From SZUA-430 sp031413635 (GTDB lineage Bacteria > Pseudomonadota > Alphaproteobacteria > Micropepsales > Micropepsaceae): a stretch of 25,308 nucleotides of DNA. The notes below the pieces were generated by a model that did no database searches, was not told where the DNA came from, and was given only the letters and a program-made list of their open reading frames with translations. The position numbers were made by a program, and so were the translations under genes. The stretch is from NCBI GenBank assembly GCA_031413635.1, contig JANOFM010000084.1, positions 1-25,308 of the forward strand. Direction: 5' to 3'. Below, piece by piece: positions 7,760 through 14,596 of this stretch (positions within the stretch are counted from its first letter, which is position 1; the number at the start of each line of letters is the position of its first letter).

Positions 7760-8710
7760 ATGCAACAAAATCCAGGCGCGCGCAGGCCGACGCCCGCTAT
7801 TTTGGCTTTCGTTGCGATGACGAGCGCGGCGTTGGCGCCGGCGGCGGTTGCGCAGATGGTTCCTTCGACGCAGCCCGCCCCAGCCGTATCGCCGGTCATC
7901 GCGCCGTCGAGCCTTCCGACGAATTGTCTGCCGGGTGTGCCGGGCCAGGATTCGCCGTGCTCGACGCAGCCATATCCGGCGCCGACGCCGGTGTTGACGC
8001 CTGCTCCGCCGCCGCGGCCGAGCGCGCCTTCAAGTTCGCCGCGGACGGGACTCGTAACGGGGTTCTCGGGCAGCACGTCGGACGGCGGCGGGGAAAAAGT
8101 ACTGAGTTATTTCCAGCGCGGAGTCTCGCGTGTCGATACGCGCAAGGCGTTCGGGTTCGTGCTGCTGCCGCGATCGGCGGTGACGGAGGACGAGAAGAAA
8201 CGTCAGCACCAATTTTGCGAAATCATGTTGGCGTCGCTGAACTATATGTCGCCGGACGCGGCGGAGCGCAGCAAAGTCTTGGTGACATATTGGCCGCTCA
8301 GCGCCTCGGTAGATGTATTTGATATCGAAGTGGCGTTTTATGCGCGCAATTGCGATCAGCTGGTCGACTGGTACGATCACAGCCTGGCGCGCAGCATTGC
8401 CGCCAAAGCCGGCGTCACAGGGTTGAGCGGCCCGATGCTGATCACTTGGCCGTCGGAGAACGCCGAACGGGCCGAGGATCGCGAGCCGCTGATCGTCGAT
8501 TTCGCAAAGGCCGACTACGAGCGCGCGACGAAGACACTGCAATATTGGTTCAGGCAATTGAACAACAGGCCCGAACTCTGGACCAGCCGCATCCGCGAAG
8601 GTACGATCCGCGCCGAGCTTGCCGACGCGATCAACGATACGGCGGGCGTGGTGATGGCGGTGCTCTACGGCAAGTGGGAGAGCGCGGAGTCCGTCACCGC
8701 GACGCCGTAA
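7760..8710 (+). CDS. Secreted proline-rich protein, unknown function
   Basis: A 316-residue protein not recognised as a named family. A signal peptide covers about residues 1-32 (hydrophobic AILAFVAMTSAALAPAAVA, cleavage before QM). A Pro/Ser/Thr-rich linker of about 60 residues follows, with two Cys near its start, then a globular part of about 210 residues beginning around GEKVLSYFQRGVSRVDTRKAFGF with one Cys pair candidate (CEIML and NCDQLV). The start is the ATG at 7760, with GAGGTG 6 bases ahead; the upstream open frame back to 7577 overlaps the membrane-protein gene and lacks a signal peptide. A gap of 134 bases separates it from the preceding gene, so it may have its own promoter, though none is obvious. 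Predicted periplasmic or surface location. Confidence 0.75.
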   Translation: MQQNPGARRPTPAILAFVAMTSAALAPAAVAQMVPSTQPAPAVSPVIAPSSLPTNCLPGVPGQDSPCSTQPYPAPTPVLTPAPPPRPSAPSSSPRTGLVTGFSGSTSDGGGEKVLSYFQRGVSRVDTRKAFGFVLLPRSAVTEDEKKRQHQFCEIMLASLNYMSPDAAERSKVLVTYWPLSASVDVFDIEVAFYARNCDQLVDWYDHSLARSIAAKAGVTGLSGPMLITWPSENAERAEDREPLIVDFAKADYERATKTLQYWFRQLNNRPELWTSRIREGTIRAELADAINDTAGVVMAVLYGKWESAESVTATP

Positions 8711-8753
8711 AGGCGTTCGCCAAATTCGGATGACCTAATCAAGTGCCCATCGT

Positions 8754-8936
8754 TCAACGATCTTGTGCGGTGCTATAGACGGCAAGACTCTCAGGAGCCT
8801 CGCCGCGTATCCGATACACGACGACGTAAGGTGCCTTGCACGCCGGGAATTCGCGCCAGCCAGCGATCTTCGACGCCAAGTGGCGCAGCTTGGACGCCGT
8901 CTTCGGATTTAGCTTTACCGTTAGCGTTTCGTTCAT
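8754..8936 (-). pseudogene. Fused toxin-antitoxin remnant (antitoxin N-terminus joined to ParE/RelE toxin C-terminus)
   Basis: A 60-codon open frame. Residues 1-23 (MNETLTVKLNPKTASKLRHL and on) read like the N-terminal strand and helix of a ribbon-helix-helix antitoxin. Residues 26-60 (GWREFPACKAPYVVVYRIRG, ending VYSTAQDR) read like the last third of a ParE/RelE-family toxin, whose usual pattern is xTREL-x-APYVVVYRV-x-L-x-V-x-H-x-AQ. The helix half of the antitoxin and the first two thirds of the toxin are absent, so an internal deletion with its joint near 8865 best explains it. The pieces stay in frame. It may be expressed but should not act as a toxin. The family reading is from motif memory, not a search. 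Confidence 0.65.
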
Positions 8937-9011
8937 CCACCAATCGCCGCATGGTCGGTCCTGTCGTGCTGCTTGGGCGAGCTTGATTGACCTATAATCT
9001 AAGGATTTTCA

Positions 9012-9039
9012 TTGACTTGTTCGCTGTTTGTTCTATAAT
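9012..9039 (+). promoter_or_regulatory. Strong sigma-70-like promoter of the DUF3631 gene
   Basis: TTGACT (9012-9017), a 16-base spacer, then a perfect TATAAT (9034-9039). Transcription would begin near 9046, which makes the ATG at 9073 the start of the DUF3631 protein and rules out the TTG at 9028. Another TATAAT lies at 8993-8998 without a good -35. This is the best promoter match in the window. Confidence 0.75.
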
Positions 9040-9072
9040 AATGCAGACCCTGATCATGAGGTTTTTTTTGCC

Positions 9073-10605
9073 ATGTCCGGTCCCTGCCCTACCGAACCTG
9101 TCGCCCTCGGCTTCGACCACTTCGCCGTCGGGCCGGGGCGACCTGTTTTGGTCGATTATGGCGAGGCGGAGTATCTCGCGAGTTGCGGTGGAGCGCTTGG
9201 GCTTTACGACTATGCACATGTCGGGTTGCCGGAGGCTTGCGACGGCGTGGACGATGCGGAGCTGGTGCCGCTTTTTTGCAAGTTGAAATCGCGTGCGGTT
9301 GTACTTTGGCCCGAACCCGACGACACGGGAAACAGGCGTGCGCTACATCATGCGGCGATGCTCGCGGAGGCGGGTGCGACTGCCGTCGGCCTCGTCGAAA
9401 CACCGGACGAGATCGCGCCGAACGAGGTGCGCGGCTACGTTGACGCGGCGCTGCGCGCGGCACTTTCTCGGGCGTTGCCGGCGCGTGCGGTGGTGCCGTG
9501 GGGAGAACCGCTTGATGCAGGGGCGATGTTTGCCGCGTTGCGCAACTTGCTCGCGCGGACGCTCGCAGAGCCGGCGACGACGCTCGATGCGATTGCCTTG
9601 TGGTGTCTGCACACGTGGCTCGTTCGTGACGAGACGTCATCGCCGTTCGACGTGTCCCCGCGATTGGTGTTTCAAGCCGGCGATGCGCGCGCCGACCATG
9701 CGCGTGCCTTGCGCATCCTTGCTTGGCTGACGCCGTCGCCGGTGATCGTGTCGCGAGCGCTTGCGGCGCATCTGTTGCCGATGATCGAAGCGGATCGGCC
9801 GACCCTGTTGCTCGACGATGTCGGGGGCGGAATGCTCTATCGGCGCGACATGCGCACGCTGATTGCCGCCGGGGCGTCGCGCGACAGCACGTTTTTGAGC
9901 GCCCGCACGAAGCGCAATCCTGCCGGGCGCTCGTCGTGTTTCGCACCGACGGCGATGGCGACGATGGGGTCGCTCGCCGAGGATGCGCGTCTGCGCGCGA
10001 TCGTCGTGCCGATGGCGCCGGTGCCGGCGGGTGTTGCGCGCGGCAGGCTGACCCTTAGCAGGCCGCCCGATGAAGTGCCGGCGTTGCGGGCGCAGATGCA
10101 GGCATTCGCGGCCGAGGTTGCTTGCGCCCTGCCCGACGCCGAAGTCGCGCTGCCGCGAAATCTCTGCACAGCGGCGCGGGAGAATTGGGCCCCCTTGATC
10201 GCGCTCGCCCGCTGTATCGGCGCACGGGTTGGCGCGCGCGCCGTCGAGGCGGCGGAAGCGCTCTCGGACGCGGCGCCACCGCCTTCGTCGAACCTGGCGC
10301 TGCTCGCCGACATCCGCGAGATCTTCGGCGTGGACGGCCAGGCGCGCATCCCGACGGCCAAGATGATCGACAAGCTGACGGACGATGCCGAGCGCCCGTG
10401 GGGAAGCTCGCGCCGCGGGCGCAAGATCGACGCACGGGAGCTGGCGGAACGGTTGGGGCGGTTTGGGGTGAGGCCGACCGTACTGCGCACGCCGGAAGGC
10501 GCGCTGGCGCGCGGCTATATGGGCGAGGCTTTGCTTGACGCCTACGCGCGTTATCTCAACGATGCGGAAGCAGCACAAATGTTGCCGCCTACTGTGCATG
10601 CGTAA
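9073..10605 (+). CDS. DUF3631-domain primase/helicase-like protein with degenerate active sites
   Basis: A 510-residue protein. Residues about 20-110 resemble a TOPRIM domain (VLVDYGEAEYLA for VxEGE, VVLWPEPDDTG for WPDADxxG). Residues about 170-330 resemble a P-loop ATPase, and the rest is the DUF3631 domain (ENWAPLIALA, LLADIREIFG, RPWGSSRRGRK, GYMGEALLDAYARYL), as in phage-type primase/helicases. The family's P-loop (usually xxxxCGKTxLL after PRL) is here AGDARADHARALRI, without Gly-Lys-Thr, and Walker B reads TLLLDDVGGG instead of TLLLDEADxF. The TOPRIM acidic residues are also changed. The frame is nonetheless intact and has a strong promoter, so it may be a non-catalytic DNA-binding relic or a repurposed protein. 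GAGG lies 11 bases before the ATG. It is followed by the GTTACG repeats. Confidence 0.75.
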   Translation: MSGPCPTEPVALGFDHFAVGPGRPVLVDYGEAEYLASCGGALGLYDYAHVGLPEACDGVDDAELVPLFCKLKSRAVVLWPEPDDTGNRRALHHAAMLAEAGATAVGLVETPDEIAPNEVRGYVDAALRAALSRALPARAVVPWGEPLDAGAMFAALRNLLARTLAEPATTLDAIALWCLHTWLVRDETSSPFDVSPRLVFQAGDARADHARALRILAWLTPSPVIVSRALAAHLLPMIEADRPTLLLDDVGGGMLYRRDMRTLIAAGASRDSTFLSARTKRNPAGRSSCFAPTAMATMGSLAEDARLRAIVVPMAPVPAGVARGRLTLSRPPDEVPALRAQMQAFAAEVACALPDAEVALPRNLCTAARENWAPLIALARCIGARVGARAVEAAEALSDAAPPPSSNLALLADIREIFGVDGQARIPTAKMIDKLTDDAERPWGSSRRGRKIDARELAERLGRFGVRPTVLRTPEGALARGYMGEALLDAYARYLNDAEAAQMLPPTVHA

Positions 10606-10675
10606 CAAGTTACGCCGATGTTACGTCCAAGTTACGGCAAAATCGGCGGAAGGCCGCCTTTGTTACGTTGTTACG
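10602..10675 (+). repeat. GTTACG repeat array
   Basis: GTTACG occurs at 10609, 10620 and 10631, exactly 11 bp apart, and again at 10662 and 10670, with an inverted GTAAC at 10602. It begins inside the DUF3631 stop region and ends before the CoA-binding gene. One helical turn between the first three copies would put them on the same face of the DNA, as in iterons. Alternatively it is the decayed 3' coding end of the DUF3631 gene: read in the +1 frame it gives CYVQVTA and CYVVTDG, a Cys/Val-Thr-rich pattern I associate with the tails of this family. Confidence 0.6.
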
Positions 10676-10707
10676 GATGGGAATGCGAATGTTCTTGCCA
10701 GTTGCAC

Positions 10708-10737
10708 TTTTCCTCACCCGCTCGCGGGGGAGGAAAA
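10708..10737. repeat. 30-bp hairpin element, copy 2
   Basis: Arms TTTTCCTC-a-CCCGC and GCGGG-g-GAGGAAAA with a two-base loop and a single A/G mismatch. It ends 13 bases before the CoA-binding start and abuts its AAAGGA ribosome site. It resembles the element at 2620-2645. The T-run is at the 5' side, so it is not a plus-strand terminator; it could affect mRNA stability or translation, or be a dispersed REP-like repeat. Confidence 0.55.
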
Positions 10738-10750
10738 CGAAAGGACTTGA

Positions 10751-11281
10751 ATGCCAGACTACCCCGACGAGCTGATCAAGCGCGTGCTGGGCTCGGCGAA
10801 GACCGTCGCTATCGTCGGCGTTTCGGATAAGGACTCGCGGGCTTCGCACTTCGTGATGAAGTACATGCAGGGCAAGGGCTACCGGATGATCCCCGTCAAT
10901 CCTTTGCTCGCGGGCAAGGTGCTTCTTGGGGAAAAGGTCTATGCCGACCTCAAATCCATTCCCGATTCCGTCGATATGGTCGATATCTTCCGCAATTCGG
11001 AAGCGGCGGGGCCGTTGACGGACGAGGCGATCATCATCGGCGCCAAAGTGGTGTGGATGCAGCTTGGCGTTGTCAACGAGGCGGCGGCAGCGCGGGCGGA
11101 GAAATCGGGTCTCACGGTGATCATGGATCGCTGCCCGAAGATGGAATACTCCCGGTTTTCCGGGGAATTCGGTTGGGTCGGCAGAAACAGCCGAATCATC
11201 GACAATAGGCGTAAGACACTGGGGTCCGGTCGCGCACACCTTGCGCGCGCGCCCATCGGCAAAGGAAAGGGCAGGCTATGA
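10751..11281 (+). CDS. CoA-binding (Rossmann) domain protein, YccU-like
   Basis: A 176-residue protein with a CoA_binding_2 domain, like E. coli YccU and related to the CoA-binding part of succinyl-CoA synthetase. VAIVGVSDKDSRASHFV (19-35) is the nucleotide-binding loop; YRMIPVNPLLAGKVLLGEKVYADL, then IFRNSEAAG and VWMQLGVVNEAAA follow in family order; DRCPKMEYSRF is the conserved end. About 30 extra C-terminal residues are basic and Gly-rich and may be non-conserved. The ATG follows AAAGGA. Its TGA overlaps the metY ATG (ATGA), so the two are translationally coupled. The ligand and role in sulfur metabolism are inferred only from this pairing. Confidence 0.9.
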   Translation: MPDYPDELIKRVLGSAKTVAIVGVSDKDSRASHFVMKYMQGKGYRMIPVNPLLAGKVLLGEKVYADLKSIPDSVDMVDIFRNSEAAGPLTDEAIIIGAKVVWMQLGVVNEAAAARAEKSGLTVIMDRCPKMEYSRFSGEFGWVGRNSRIIDNRRKTLGSGRAHLARAPIGKGKGRL

Positions 11282-12570
11282 ACATTCACACCAAGCTTTC
11301 CGACTACGGGTTCAACACCTTGTCGGTGCATGCGGGGGCGGCACCCGATCCCACGACCGGCGCGCGCGCGACGCCGATCTATCAGACAACCTCCTATGTG
11401 TTCGACGATGCCGATCATGCGGCCTCTCTGTTCGGGCTGCAGTCGTTCGGCAATATCTACACTCGCATCGGCAATCCGACGCAGGCGGTGCTCGAAGAAC
11501 GGGTCGCGGCGCTTGAGGGCGGAACGGCGGCGCTGGCGGTTGCTTCCGGTCACGCGGCGCAGATGTTGGTGTTCCACACTTTGATGCAGCCGGGCGACGA
11601 GTTCATCGCCGCGCATCAGCTCTATGGTGGGTCGGTCAACCAGTTCGGCCACGCGTTCAAGAATTTCGGCTGGAAGGTGAAGTGGGCCGACGCGCGCGAT
11701 CCGGAGAGTTTCCGCCGCCAATTGACAACCAAGACGAAGGCGATCTTCATCGAAAGCATCGCCAACCCGGGCGGTATCGTCGTCGACATCGAAGCGATCG
11801 GCGCGGTGGCGAAGGAAGCCGGTATCCCCTTCATCGTCGACAATACTTTGGCCACGCCCTATCTGATCCGGCCGGTCGAATGGGGCGCGGACATCATCAT
11901 CCATTCGCTGACGAAGTTCTTGGGCGGTCACGGCAACTCGATCGGCGGCATCATCGTCGACGCGGGCTCGTTCGATTGGTCGCGCACGAAAAAATATCCG
12001 ATGCTGTCGGAGCCCTGCCCGTCCTATCACGGCTTGAAGCTGCACGAGACATTCGGCGACATGGCGTTCGCCATCGCCTGCCGCGTTTTGGGCCTGCGCG
12101 ATCTTGGGCCCGCCATCTCGCCGTTCAATGCGTTCCTGCTGCTGACGGGGATCGAGACGCTGCCCTTGCGTATGCAGCGCCATTGCGAGAACGCCAAGGC
12201 GGTGGCACAGCATTTGAGCCGGCACGCGAAGGTGTCGTGGGTCAGCTACGCGAACCTGCCGAACGATCCGTGCTACGGCCTGGCGCAGACCTATTGCCCC
12301 AAGGGCGCCGGCGCGGTGTTCACGTTCGGCGTGCGCGGCGGCTTTGAGGCGGGGGTTAACCTCGTCAACAACGTCAAGCTGTTGTCGCATTTGGCCAATG
12401 TCGGCGACACACGCTCGCTCATTATCCATCCGGCATCGACGACACACCGCCAATTGTCGGAGGAGCAGAAGAGCGCCGCGGGCGCGGGGCCCGAGGTTGT
12501 GCGCCTGTCGATCGGCATCGAGGACGTGTCCGACATTATCGCCGATTTGGACCAAGCGCTGGCCGCCTAA
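11278..12570 (+). CDS. metY: O-acetylhomoserine sulfhydrylase (aminocarboxypropyltransferase)
   Basis: A 430-residue PLP enzyme of the Cys/Met-metabolism family. It makes homocysteine from O-acetylhomoserine and sulfide, the direct sulfhydrylation route to methionine, in the cytosol. SLTKFLGGHGNSIGG holds the PLP lysine, Lys213; YTRIGNPTQAVLEERVAALEGG and FIESIANPGG are typical; length matches MetY (about 430) rather than the shorter MetB/MetC. The ATG overlaps the upstream stop by 4 bases and GGAAAGGGC precedes it. No riboswitch or MetJ-like operator was found upstream. Methionine feeds SAM, the co-substrate of the LuxI enzyme encoded 1.4 kb downstream; this is a metabolic link, not proof of co-regulation. 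Confidence 0.94.
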   Translation: MNIHTKLSDYGFNTLSVHAGAAPDPTTGARATPIYQTTSYVFDDADHAASLFGLQSFGNIYTRIGNPTQAVLEERVAALEGGTAALAVASGHAAQMLVFHTLMQPGDEFIAAHQLYGGSVNQFGHAFKNFGWKVKWADARDPESFRRQLTTKTKAIFIESIANPGGIVVDIEAIGAVAKEAGIPFIVDNTLATPYLIRPVEWGADIIIHSLTKFLGGHGNSIGGIIVDAGSFDWSRTKKYPMLSEPCPSYHGLKLHETFGDMAFAIACRVLGLRDLGPAISPFNAFLLLTGIETLPLRMQRHCENAKAVAQHLSRHAKVSWVSYANLPNDPCYGLAQTYCPKGAGAVFTFGVRGGFEAGVNLVNNVKLLSHLANVGDTRSLIIHPASTTHRQLSEEQKSAAGAGPEVVRLSIGIEDVSDIIADLDQALAA

Positions 12571-12574
12571 GGGG

Positions 12575-12591
12575 CCTTGCGTACTGCAAGG
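12575..12591. promoter_or_regulatory. Palindrome CCTTGC-N5-GCAAGG
   Basis: Perfect 6-bp arms around GTACT, five bases after the metY stop and 51 bases before the XRE-gene start. No T tract follows, so it is a poor intrinsic terminator; an operator for the downstream regulators is equally possible. Neither role is proved. Confidence 0.35.
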
Positions 12592-12641
12592 GTCCGGTTC
12601 AAGCTTGCAACCTAGGGGCGGCCCGGGGTGAGGTTGGACCA

Positions 12642-13112
12642 TTGACGAACCGGCGGCTCGATCCGGCGACTTTCCAGGCGTTGCAGACGCTCGTGTCACG
12701 CGGGCAGATGCGCGTCGGTGAGGCGCTTGCAGCTGCCATCCGTGAGCGGCGCGAGCATCTGGGCAAGTCCGTCCGCGCTCTCGCCGATCATTTTCAAGTC
12801 GACGACGACGTGCTGGCCGAGATCGAGGAGGGCGGGCGAACAATTCCCGCCGCCATGCTGGTCAAGCTTGCCCGGGCGCTCGACGTCGATTTGGTGTGGT
12901 TCATCGAACGCGAACCGTCGTTCTTCGCGGGGCCGGAAGGCGGTGGTCCGTTCGAGGTGGAAAGCGCGCTGCTCGAGGCCAAGCAAGGTCTGAAGTTGCT
13001 GCAAGCCTTCGCCGCGATCAAGGACCCGGCGGCGCGGGAGAAGGTGTTGAGGTTGGCGCAGACATTCGCAGCCGAATCCGAGAGCAATAAGAACGAGTTC
13101 GAAGAGACGTGA
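12642..13112 (+). CDS. XRE-type helix-turn-helix transcriptional regulator
   Basis: A 156-residue protein with a lambda-repressor-like helix-turn-helix at about residues 26-85: LAAAIRERREHLGKSVRALADHF, then VDDDVLAEIEEGGRTIPAAMLVKLARALDVDLVWFIE, the standard XRE layout with a C-terminal amphipathic part (ALLEAKQGLKLLQAFAAIKD) that may dimerise. The start is a TTG at 12642 with GAGG 8 bases ahead; an internal ATG at 12708 is an alternative but would lose 22 residues. The luxR-type gene begins 4 bases after its stop, so the two are surely one transcript. A solitary XRE regulator coupled to luxR-luxI is unusual; it may repress or tune the quorum-sensing genes. Confidence 0.82.
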   Translation: MTNRRLDPATFQALQTLVSRGQMRVGEALAAAIRERREHLGKSVRALADHFQVDDDVLAEIEEGGRTIPAAMLVKLARALDVDLVWFIEREPSFFAGPEGGGPFEVESALLEAKQGLKLLQAFAAIKDPAAREKVLRLAQTFAAESESNKNEFEET

Positions 13113-13116
13113 AGCC

Positions 13117-13839
13117 ATGACCGCCGCAATCGACAATTCGACGTTGGAAACACTGCAAGCCCTGGAACGGGCGCCGAGTGTGTTGAAGGTGACGGAGGTA
13201 TTTCGGCGGGCTGTCGGCAAGTATGGATTTACTGTATTCATGTGTTCGGCACCTCCTCGAGCGGACGAAGGGCCACTTGAGCCGATCCTATTCGACGGAT
13301 GGCCCGAGGATTGGCTTAACCAATATATTTCGCAAAACTACATCGCGCGCGACCCAATGGTCCAATCCCTCTACACCACGATCCATCCTTTTACGTGGGC
13401 GGAGGCGTTGAGCCGCAAGCGTTTTTCCAAAGCGGATCTCGCAATCATGTCAGAGGCGTACTCGTGGGGCATGGTCGGCGGTTTCGTTGTGCCCATTTTC
13501 GGTGTGGGCGGCCAGGTTCACGCCGTCACAATGGCAGGCCGCGACGTGCGGTGCGATGCCGAGTCGCGGGCCGAATTGCATTTGGTTTCGATATACGCCT
13601 ATGCACGAGCCAAGCAGTTGAAGCGGCGTTCCGAGCCATTCGTTCGGCTGACACGCCGGCAGATGCAGGCGTTGCAATGGGCGGCGTTGGGCAAGTCGGA
13701 CCGGGAAGTCGGCAAGCAGCTTGACGTCAGCGAAAGCACGGCTCACAAGCACATCGAAGCGGCCAAATCACGATTTGGCGTCACCACTCGAATGCAAGCG
13801 GTGGTGGCCGCGCTGCGCCAAGGCAGCATTCAGATTTAA
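13117..13839 (+). CDS. LuxR-family acyl-homoserine-lactone-responsive transcription factor
   Basis: A 240-residue quorum-sensing receptor/activator. The N-terminal Autoind_bind domain (about 20-165) keeps the TraR/LuxR ligand residues: Trp66, Tyr70, Asp79-Pro80, Trp94 and the Gly121-Gly122 region. The C-terminal LuxR helix-turn-helix (about 176-235) keeps Leu186 and Gly192, but the usual Glu of LTxRE is Gln182 (LTRRQMQAL). The rest, GKSDREVGKQLDVSESTAHKHIEAA, is normal. So eight of the nine classical positions are conserved. It lies 4 bases after the XRE gene and 88 bases before luxI, the standard luxR-luxI tandem. Expected to bind the signal made by the next gene and act at the palindrome in between. 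Confidence 0.93.
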   Translation: MTAAIDNSTLETLQALERAPSVLKVTEVFRRAVGKYGFTVFMCSAPPRADEGPLEPILFDGWPEDWLNQYISQNYIARDPMVQSLYTTIHPFTWAEALSRKRFSKADLAIMSEAYSWGMVGGFVVPIFGVGGQVHAVTMAGRDVRCDAESRAELHLVSIYAYARAKQLKRRSEPFVRLTRRQMQALQWAALGKSDREVGKQLDVSESTAHKHIEAAKSRFGVTTRMQAVVAALRQGSIQI

Positions 13840-13857
13840 CTCGTTGTTGCTGCCTTA

Positions 13858-13873
13858 TGGTCTGATCAGGCCA
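13858..13873. promoter_or_regulatory. Candidate lux box upstream of luxI
   Basis: TGGTCTGATCAGGCCA is a 16-bp palindrome with a single mismatched pair and a perfect CTGATCAG core. It is centred about 62 bases ahead of the luxI ATG, in the only gap between luxR and luxI. Size, symmetry and position fit a LuxR-type binding site; the sequence itself is not the Vibrio consensus. Confidence 0.6.
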
Positions 13874-13927
13874 GTTCGGTTGCGCAATACGATGAGATGA
13901 TCTGCCTCGCGAAATTGGAGGCTCACC

Positions 13928-14596
13928 ATGTTGCATCTCATCGACAATCGGAACCGCCATCAGGCGCGATTTGCCGATCTTTTGGAAGACTCCTATCGCT
14001 TACGCCATGACGTATACGTGCGCGAGCGCGGCTGGAAGGCGCTCGAGCGGCCGGATGGACGGGAGGTCGATCAGTTCGACACGCCGGACGCGGTCTACTT
14101 CGTGTGGGCGGACGATACGCGGGTGCTCGGCGGGGCGCGATTCATCCCGACCGACAAGCCGCATCTCATGTCGGACGTTTTCCCGCAGATTGCAACGTTC
14201 GCGCCGGTGCCCCGCCGCAAGGACGTTTGGGAAATTACACGTTTGTTCTCGATCCGCGACCCGTCGGGTCGGGTATCGCGCAACACGGTCATCGGCGACA
14301 TGCTTTGCGGTATGTTCGAGATGGGGCTGCATCAAGGATTGAGTGCGATATCGGTCGTCTGCGATACTTTCTTCCTGCCGCGATTTCTGGAGCAGGACAT
14401 TCGCGCAACTCCACTCGGTTTGCCGACACCTTACGACGAGGGGATCTGCATCGCTTGCATGATGCCGGTGGATCACGCGCAGCTCGCTGCTGCCCGTCAT
14501 GCGCGCGGGGTCACTGAGGCTGTGTTGTTCCCGGTGATGGGAATTGCCGCAATGTCGAGGGTCCGCGACAACCCACCGGTTGCCCATGCCTCATAA
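13928..14596 (+). CDS. Acyl-homoserine-lactone synthase (LuxI family)
   Basis: A 222-residue autoinducer synthase, which joins SAM with an acyl group (from acyl-ACP or acyl-CoA) to give an acyl-homoserine lactone. Conserved LuxI residues are present: Arg26, Trp36, Asp48, Asp51, Arg71 (GGARFIPT), Glu102 and Arg105 (WEITRLF). The usual Phe28 is Tyr30. The ATG at 13928 has GGAGG 6 bases ahead. A 65-residue ORF starts inside its last codons. The gene follows luxR in the same direction with a palindrome between, consistent with positive feedback. The acyl chain cannot be predicted from sequence. Not given a gene name because the subfamily is unclear. Confidence 0.93.
   Translation: MLHLIDNRNRHQARFADLLEDSYRLRHDVYVRERGWKALERPDGREVDQFDTPDAVYFVWADDTRVLGGARFIPTDKPHLMSDVFPQIATFAPVPRRKDVWEITRLFSIRDPSGRVSRNTVIGDMLCGMFEMGLHQGLSAISVVCDTFFLPRFLEQDIRATPLGLPTPYDEGICIACMMPVDHAQLAAARHARGVTEAVLFPVMGIAAMSRVRDNPPVAHAS

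Noticed and set aside
9028..9072. TTG start 15 codons upstream for the DUF3631 protein
   Set aside because: It lies upstream of the -10 element of the strong promoter, so it would not be in the mRNA.
10708..10737. Hairpin as an intrinsic terminator of the DUF3631 gene
   Set aside because: There is no T tract after the stem on the plus strand, and it abuts the ribosome site of the next gene.
10939..12843. 634-codon open frame on the minus strand
   Set aside because: It is antisense to the CoA-binding, metY and XRE genes and its translation is Arg/Asp/His-rich with no motif, a normal by-product of GC-rich coding DNA.
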